This document shows, one piece after another, positions 57,907 through 64,000 of a stretch of 64,000 nucleotides of DNA. The translations under genes were made by a program, and so were the position numbers. The first letter of the stretch is position 1. Every line of letters starts with the position of its first letter. The notes beneath the pieces were generated by a model. It made no database searches, was not told the DNA's origin, and saw only the letters and a program-made list of their open reading frames with translations. The stretch comes from Serendipita indica DSM 11827 (taxonomy: Eukaryota; Basidiomycota; Agaricomycetes; Sebacinales; Serendipitaceae). The DNA lies in assembly GCA_910890315.1 (NCBI GenBank), contig CAJVGD010000005.1, positions 1,860,001 to 1,924,000 on the forward strand. The letters run 5' to 3'.

Positions 57907-58995
57907 TCATAGTCCATCGTCAGGACCGGTCATCAAACACAAACTTGTAAGAGCACCATATGGCGCTCCTAATTGACGGCGGAGTGGAAGCGGCGTATAC
58001 GGCCCGATGGGCATGCCCCGATGATCACCATCTCCAACAACGGGAGGGGACGAAGAAAAGTAAGACGTACCACCCCAGATTTCCACAGCTTCCTTCACAC
58101 CTATACGGCCGTGTATTGATGTGCACATTCACATGTGCCTGCCCACGATCGCGCCGTCTGAATTGCTTGAAACAGTGGGGACATTGCCATTGGCCGGACG
58201 GCAGCTTTACGAGCTCAAGTCCCTCATCTCCACTTGCACTGGGTTCGCGGGTAGACGGCAGCTGTTGCTGGTCCACTGGTTGCTCCTGGACCTGGACCAG
58301 GGGTTCGGCACCCGTTTGAGACACGAGTGGGGCAGGGGAAGAAATCATATCAAAGGGTTGTATGAGAGTATCGAGTGCTTGTTGGGGCGGTTGATAGGGC
58401 ACCAGAGGATGCATGCCCGGAGAGGTCATGTAGCCTATCGATGGGCTCCCGTGTGCATGGAGCGGGTCGTACAATGCACTCTGTGGACTTGTCGCTGCGG
58501 TCTCGACGTCGGGTACATACGGAGGCGAAAGACTACGCGTCCTGTCAAGGCCCAAATCGAAATATGACCCGGCATCATGCGAGTGCGAGTGGGAGTGTCC
58601 GTGGTCGTGTAAGGGAGACGTATGATGGTGTTCGCTCGCGTTACTCTCGACGATGGCTTGGTGGGCCTGGGCCGCGTACAAGCCATACGTAGACGTACTC
58701 GGCGCGGGTACGACTGTCGTAGTCGTCGACTGATAATTCTCTTCGAGGTGAATCTTTGTTGCAAACGGATACTTTCCGAGCGTATTCCAGTCATTTGTCC
58801 CTATTCCCCTCTCGTCAGCCAAAAGCGCTTCCGGAATATCGGTAAAGGGCATACGCCAGTAGGTGTTGCACTCATGCACGGGGGTAGGCTTTGAGCTCGT
58901 CGACGCAGCAGGCGATGGCCAGTCGTGGGTTTGCATAATGTAGGTCGTGTCGAGGGGATATTGCACAAACGGGGGGGAAGCACAAGCTGCGCTCA
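57907..58995 (-). CDS. Zinc-finger protein F, dispersed family member
   Basis: Likely start MSAACASPPFVQYPLD at 58995 (the open frame extends upstream to 59137). About 300 Pro/Ser/His-rich residues, including an HDHGHSHSHSHD stretch, precede a C-terminal finger: GQWQCPHCFKQFRRRDRGQAHVNVH, TRPYRCEGSCGNLG. This is closest to a classical C2H2 (C-x2-C-x12-H-x3-H). The codon after GNLG is tg|gtacgtc, the same donor position as in the other family genes. The next exon is unresolved: joining at 57965 gives a short tail LCLMTGPDDGL after a completed cysteine, while a different acceptor gives another tail. It may be a transcription factor. Confidence 0.62.
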
Positions 58996-59931
58996 TCGTA
59001 GTATATCTACTATCGTCGTCGTTTGGGCGAGGTCGAAGATGATGAAGAGGTGAGGAACAAGAAGGGGGGCCAGCGTGCCACCCTCTTTGCGGCTTGGAGT
59101 CTACTCTTTTAGAGCTCTGGGCTTCTAGCATTAGCATAATGGAAATATTTTAAAATAATAATGACGGACAATCTTCGCCTCACTGCATCGACAAGTCGGA
59201 CGGAGTTAGGCGGTGGTACCCCGGAGAAATAGATCCGCGAGCTGACCGAGGTTGCGCCGTCTATGGGTTGAAAAAGTTTGAAATGCCGAGGTCGAGGAGT
59301 GGTGTACCTAGCACTGGATCGTCGCGTGTTTCCGTAGACTCGAACGCGAATACTGGCGACCGTCACTCGATTCACAGCCTGCTCTGTGACATGCTAAGGA
59401 TGACAGCTCTTGGGTGTGCCGAAAAATCGGACATTGACATGGTAAATGCAACAAAAATGTTTGCAATGGCTCACCAGCACCGAGTTCTAACCCCTCCATG
59501 ACCCTCGAAGTCTACTCAAAGTTTCGTCTGTTTCGTTTACCGTGGACGTGGCCACCACAGCGGTTTCCTCGGAAGCACCTCCTGCATTGTCGGATCAACC
59601 TGAGCTTATTTAAGACACCCACCGTTCCTGTTTGATAATGCTTGAATGCCCTTCTAGACGCGCGGTCGGCCCTGACGAGTGCGAACGCTTGTTCGTCTCG
59701 TTCCGCCTTCCCGCCCCTAGCCGGCTCGATTTCTGATCCATGGAGTCATCGCCAGGGTCGACTGTCCATGAATGCGTGATCTCCAGGTTCCATTACGTGT
59801 GAAAGAGCCCTTGACGTAAAAGAAAAATGATGTCGCGTTCACAAATTACGAGGGCCGTAACAATTCCTACCTGATCGGAGACACGCCTCGGAGTACTCCC
59901 GTTGCCCGTCTTGAATGGTTTTCCCTTCCCC
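58996..59931. other. Intergenic stretch, nothing recognised
   Basis: About 0.9 kb upstream of gene F and downstream of MDM34. Short frames only. Confidence 0.4.
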
Positions 59932-62724
59932 TTAGTATCTCGATCGGCCAGAAGTCGTCCGCTGTCGTCGCCCATGGCCACCCCCCTCGAGCGACAGCGC
60001 TGGTGGAGGCGATGCCACTCTTCGCAATTGCGGTTGTGATTGTTGTTGCTGTTGCTGCTGCTGTAATTGCTGTTGTGGCAACGGTTGGTGCTGTTGGATC
60101 GGAGACTTGTGAAGATTTGGTCTCGGCGAGAGCGGCACTCCTTCCTCTCTCCTGCTCGAGTCTCTTCGGGCTCTACTGGCCTCGCTTGGCCTCCTCGTCC
60201 GGAAATAGTGCTCCACATCATCTTCCGAATCTTCCTCGTCTTCTTCATACCCCATACCCCGTTCCATCACCGTCCTCCGACCAAAGGTAATATCACCTCC
60301 ACCCGTATACCGTCTGACATTGGTAGATGCGCTGCGCAGTCCACTTCTCTCCTTCTCCTTCTCTATACTTTCTTTGCCTTTGTCATTCCCACCTTGTGCG
60401 ACTCTTGCGGCGCCAATCCTATGGACGCGTTTCCTCCGGGCTTTCTTGACCTCTCCACTCCTCCCAAGTGCACCATGCTTGGCATCGCTCGGGAATGGCA
60501 TCGTATTGCTCACCACGGTCTTGGGCGGCCCACTTCGGACCGTGAAATGCGAAAAGGATCGCGTAAAAGGGGAGAGCGTCTGGTTTGACCTCGACAGTGC
60601 ACTTAATTGTGACACGCTCTGGTTTCGCAATATGATCCCACCCCCTCTCCGTGACAAACTGCCTGTCCAGTTTCGTTGCTGGTCGAGGGCAGTGTCATTG
60701 AGCAAATTGTCGTGTGTAATGAAACCGTCCGTCACGTCTTCGTCTGATAATGTCGGTACCGCGGCCGTTCGTTGAGAAGGTGAAGATGGGGAACGTGATT
60801 GTGTTCGCTCAAATTGTAATGCGTCATCAAATGATCCTTCTTCGTTCTCTCCTTGTCGTTTTGGTTTCTGATGATGATGGATTTGGGGATCACGTCTCGT
60901 ATACGACCTAGATGCCCCAGTATGGGATCCAGGTCCACGGCGGACATCGCTATACTCAGGGACCCGACGGCCAGACTTGGATCCGATCTCAGACGGCGTG
61001 AATATTGGTGGCGCCGAAATGGGAGGAGATCGCCTGTGCATGCCCTCCTCTTCCCGGTGATACTCGCGGTATGCCTCACCAAAGTACGGATTATACGCGC
61101 CACGGCTGTTTCCGTCTTCATTTCCCGCCTCTATCCATTGGTCCGCCAGGGAAAACGTTGAGCGCGTACCCCGTCTGGTTTCTCCAAAAGGCGCTTGGGC
61201 AGCCGTGCTGGAGGGAACACCCCTTCTCGGGCGTAGACGTGTCACAAATCCTCCGCCCACTGCTGGGATGGTCTCCAAGTCCTCCAGCGGAGCTGGTGCT
61301 GGCGGGGGCTCATCGTCCACGTCGTCCATCCCCGCACCTGTGGTCGTATCATCCTCCCAGTCAAGAACATCGTATGTACTCTCGCCGTCCAGACCGCCGT
61401 GCTCACTCCTCCCTCCCTTTACCGGCGCTAAGTCTGCCAAGCCACGGCTCGCACCAAACAGCTTGCCCAGCCCCGAATACGTCGTCTGATGTGGGACATT
61501 ATCCGATCGTAGACCGTATGTAGGGTCAAAGTTTTCAATGTCGGGCACGGTGGAGAGCGGGTTTTGCGGAAAGCCGGACGAGTGTGCTGAACCAGCGGAT
61601 CCCGGGTAATTACGTGGAGACTTTGAGAGGTGAGAATGTGTTCGTGCACTAATGGAGGAAGGTGGATTGATTGACGGTGGAGGTCGCCTGGATGATACAG
61701 AAGAGGGTGGTCCACCCTGTCGGCGCATACTAAAGCCAGGTGTACTTGCGGTAGGATGTAAACCAGGGTGGAGACCGAGACTGGCCGACATGGGTATGCC
61801 TGTCCCAAATTCGTACTCTTCCTCCCTGTACGATGGTCGAGAAGTCGTCGACCGTGCTTTGTGTGACTTTGCTGCTGTTGAATGCGATTTACTTGGTCCC
61901 GCAGACGACGGTGGGGCAGGATAGACTGCTCCTCTGAGATATGGTGCTTCGACTCTTGTACGCCCAGCGACCCAACGTTGACTGAGCCGATGGATGATCC
62001 CAGGCAAGTCCTCTCTAAACATCTCCCTCAACTGATCCTCAATTTCCCGCTGAATAAAGCTCTGGATGACGGCAATCGAATCAAACGTCGACGACACTTG
62101 CACAGTCTGGAGTGGGTCCGTCTTGAAGACGAGCGTACAGCCCTTTTGCTTGGAGAGCACGAGTACTACGTACGAATTGAGGCGAAATTGCGAAAGACGG
62201 AGGAGCATGGGGACGACGAGAGGCTGGTGCGCAGCGAGGATTCCACCGCCGCTCCCACTCCCACCACCCAACAAGGACGAAATGCTCGTATCACCATCCG
62301 AGGGCGTCGAAGTCGCGCGGTGTGTAAGCGGGTTGGCCTGGACTTTGGTCCGCAAGACGATAAAGGCGTCACCGGAATACGTCAACTTGAAGATGCCTCT
62401 AAACTGGTCCTTTGTCAGTTCACCAACGTCTTTAATCTCGAGTTCGGGCGGCTACGCTGGGCGAGTTCCACAAGTTTCAATAATCGAGGGTGCCAAAAGC
62501 GGCGGAAACAGCGAGGAATAAACGAGGCGGTAGGAGCGCATTGTCAGTCGAGAAATTCAACGAAAACAAGACTTTACCTGTGAACCCATGTCGAGTTCGA
62601 CGACCTGAATCTCGTCGGCAATGATGGGCGGTTTGGAGCCCTTGTTGAGTGCATTATAGAGCAGTTCTCGCGCTTCTTGATGGAATCGGTCTGAGAAACG
62701 TGGCCACGTAAATGTAAACGACAT
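59932..62724 (-). CDS. MDM34: Mdm34, ERMES complex subunit (mitochondrial distribution and morphology)
   Basis: An outer-membrane SMP-domain protein of the ER-mitochondria encounter structure. It acts with Mmm1, Mdm10 and Mdm12 in lipid transfer. Exon 1 (62724-62578) gives MSFTFTWPRFSDRFHQEA and NKGSKPPIIADEIQVVELDMGSQ, the invariant start. Exon 2 begins at 62451 with PPELEIKDVGELTKDQFRG, then LTYSGDAFIVLRTKVQANPL and KTDPLQTVQVSSTFDS. The SMP domain ends near QREIEDQLREMFREDLP, with PGIIHRLSQRWVAG. The remaining 600 residues are disordered Ser/Arg/Pro-rich, with a Gln run near 60050. The intron between the exons is 126 nt, long for this locus. Total about 865 residues, longer than yeast Mdm34 (about 460). 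Confidence 0.93.
60035..60078 (-). repeat. CAG/CAA microsatellite coding polyglutamine in MDM34
   Basis: About 45 bp of CAG/CAA codons on the minus strand giving QQQLQQQQQQQQSQ. Mixed codons suggest moderate stability. Confidence 0.75.
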
Positions 62725-63044
62725 TGCTAGCCCCAGCTGGCCAGCAGCAAAAGTTGTGGTCAGGGTGCAAGTTTCGTCGCCGACTCTTCGTCACTTCTCC
62801 GGCGAGCAAATCTCACAGATATAGCACACATAATGAGGGTAAACATCTAATTTTTGGATTCCAAATGTTGATTCCATATGCAAGGTATGACATGAATGCA
62901 AGAAAGAGACTAAGCCTAGGACGAACAAACGTGTCCATGATCGCTGGCATGCAAGTAAAACAAGTCCGTAATGGATGGATGATGATGATGATAGCAGGAG
63001 AAAACATCACAAAGGGCCTCTTGCTCCCGGAAATTGGATAGCGT
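62725..63044. other. Interval between MDM34 start and next stop
   Basis: About 320 bp holding the MDM34 promoter and the 3' end of the following gene. A short ATG/GAT run (GATGATGATGATGAT) sits near 62978. Nothing else seen. Confidence 0.4.
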
Positions 63045-63997
63045 TTAGGATAATGTATCGCCATTGGCAATAAATAGTCGTCGTTTTGGCACCACCGTGA
63101 CAATGGAGACCTGTCGAGTCGTCAGCAATCATACTATAAGATAGTCAAAAAGGGACATACGTCTCGTCTGCCCATCTCACGTTCAATCTCCTCTCCTTCA
63201 TCCTCCTCGTCCTCCCTCCCGGCATGAGCGACGCCGTCATGTGGAGGGTAAAAAGCGCGCGAGGCACGCGACGAATGCACCGTCACGCCATCCACGAGCG
63301 GCGAAATGGCTCGCTCCCTCTCCACACCATTCACATCTTCCTCCCCATTTGACCCATGAGGCACCGAACCAGAAGGATAGTGTCCACGCAATCGTCCGAA
63401 TCCAACGACAAGCACGCTCCCTTCACCCGGGCGCCCTCGGAGCGCCAGCAGCACCACGCCGACATAGTACGCGACCGCGCAGAGGACAAACACGACACCA
63501 AGCGGTACCCCCAAGTTGCCTCGCGTCTTGGAGAACAACGCGACGGCAGTGTAGACAACCAATGCGCATAGGAGCGCATGGAACATGAGGTGCAAAAGCA
63601 CGACACGCCGTTTTGGAAACTCCATCCCTCGTCTCCCGCTCGCCAACGCACGCGGCGAGCGGTCGTGTTCAGAATGCCCATCTGGCGACACGTCCATGAG
63701 AGCAGAAGTCGAGTGTCGTTTGGACGAGCGTAGTTGGGACATTGCATAATCCATCTCGCTCACGAGGTTCATATTCCGCCGGCGTTCCAACCAACTCACG
63801 TCGCTGAGCGTCACGGGACCAGACCTTGCTCCGTTCCCATTAGTATGGCTCGGAGTCGCGTGCGTCATACGGTCCAACGCATGCCGTCCACGGTTGAGGA
63901 CAACAAATCCAGTCTCACCACCGGCAGCAGGCGCAGAGGCATCAACAGAGGCAGGACGTGAAGGAGGTTGGGTTCCTAATGAATTGCGAGGGAGCAT
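63045..63997 (-). CDS. Two-pass membrane protein, function unknown, possibly 5'-truncated by window end
   Basis: Two exons: 63997-63161 and 63110-63045. From the first ATG in the window it reads MLPRNSLGTQPPSRPASV, a disordered Ser/Pro/Arg-rich N-terminus of about 125 residues. Two hydrophobic segments follow: VVLLHLMFHALLCALVVYTAVALF and LGVPLGVVFVLCAVAYYVGVVLLAL. A hydrophilic C-terminus is rich in acid residues (REDEEDEGEEIEREMG) and, after a 50-nt intron, ends VSIVTVVPKRRLFIANGDTLS. I do not recognise the family. The ATG at 63997 is only three bases from the window end, so an upstream exon or longer start is possible. Confidence 0.65.
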
Positions 63998-64000
63998 GGG

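Noticed and set aside
1-64000. Transposable elements, CRISPR arrays, rRNA or tRNA genes
   Set aside because: Looked for transposase or reverse-transcriptase motifs, terminal repeats, regularly spaced repeats and tRNA boxes. None could be supported by eye.

Overview
This window is nuclear DNA of a filamentous basidiomycete, most likely an agaricomycete. The evidence is dense introns of about 45-60 nt, very short 5' exons, a class I hydrophobin, a pair of AA14-type copper oxygenases of wood-decay fungi, a NACHT-WD40 STAND gene and many compact housekeeping genes. A Rhizoctonia/Ceratobasidium-like source is a guess from general appearance. No rRNA, tRNA, CRISPR array or recognisable transposon was found. 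All gene models were spliced by eye, so exon ends carry some uncertainty.

Layout: 1-578, 3' part of mitochondrial ribosomal protein uL13m. 793-5498, a NACHT protein with fourteen WD40 repeats. 6.3-10.9 kb, a compact housekeeping block: NEDD8, a NIP30/FAM192A protein, an Erv26/Svp26 cargo receptor, the ESCRT-III protein CHMP1/Did2 and the Y14-Mago partner PYM. 11.2-14.7 kb, three small zinc-finger genes, two of them inside a tandem duplication of about 1.5 kb. 15.8-19.2 kb, a large coiled-coil protein. 19.8-29.2 kb, a neurofibromin/Ira-type RasGAP. 29.2-31.1 kb, a GH16 beta-glucanase with a C-terminal membrane anchor. 31.4-32.6 kb, a possible Ecm11-like protein. 33.9-37.4 kb, two larger multi-finger relatives of the small zinc-finger genes. 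39.3-42.2 kb, tandem AA14 LPMOs. 42.4-45.2 kb, a LARP7/Pof8-like protein divergent from an SCOC-like coiled-coil protein. 45.4-46.1 kb, a hydrophobin. 46.4-47.8 kb, SAP18 with an RS/RGG tail. 48.2-50.9 kb, tandem MYND-finger paralogues. 51.2-54.2 kb, an ER-type Hsp90 (GRP94). 54.3-56.6 kb, mitochondrial GatB. 57.9-59.0 kb, a sixth zinc-finger relative. 59.9-62.7 kb, the ERMES subunit Mdm34. 63.0-64.0 kb, a two-pass membrane protein that may continue past the window.

The most distinctive signal is the zinc-finger family. It has six members in three places and shares a degenerate Cys/His module. In five members an intron lies at the same place and splits a cysteine codon, and in the sixth the donor is at the same place but the next exon is unresolved. 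Five members have a TATA box 45-75 bp before the start codon. I know of no named family with this layout. The rest is ordinary secretory, mitochondrial, RNA-processing and wall-degrading gene content, with several local tandem duplications.
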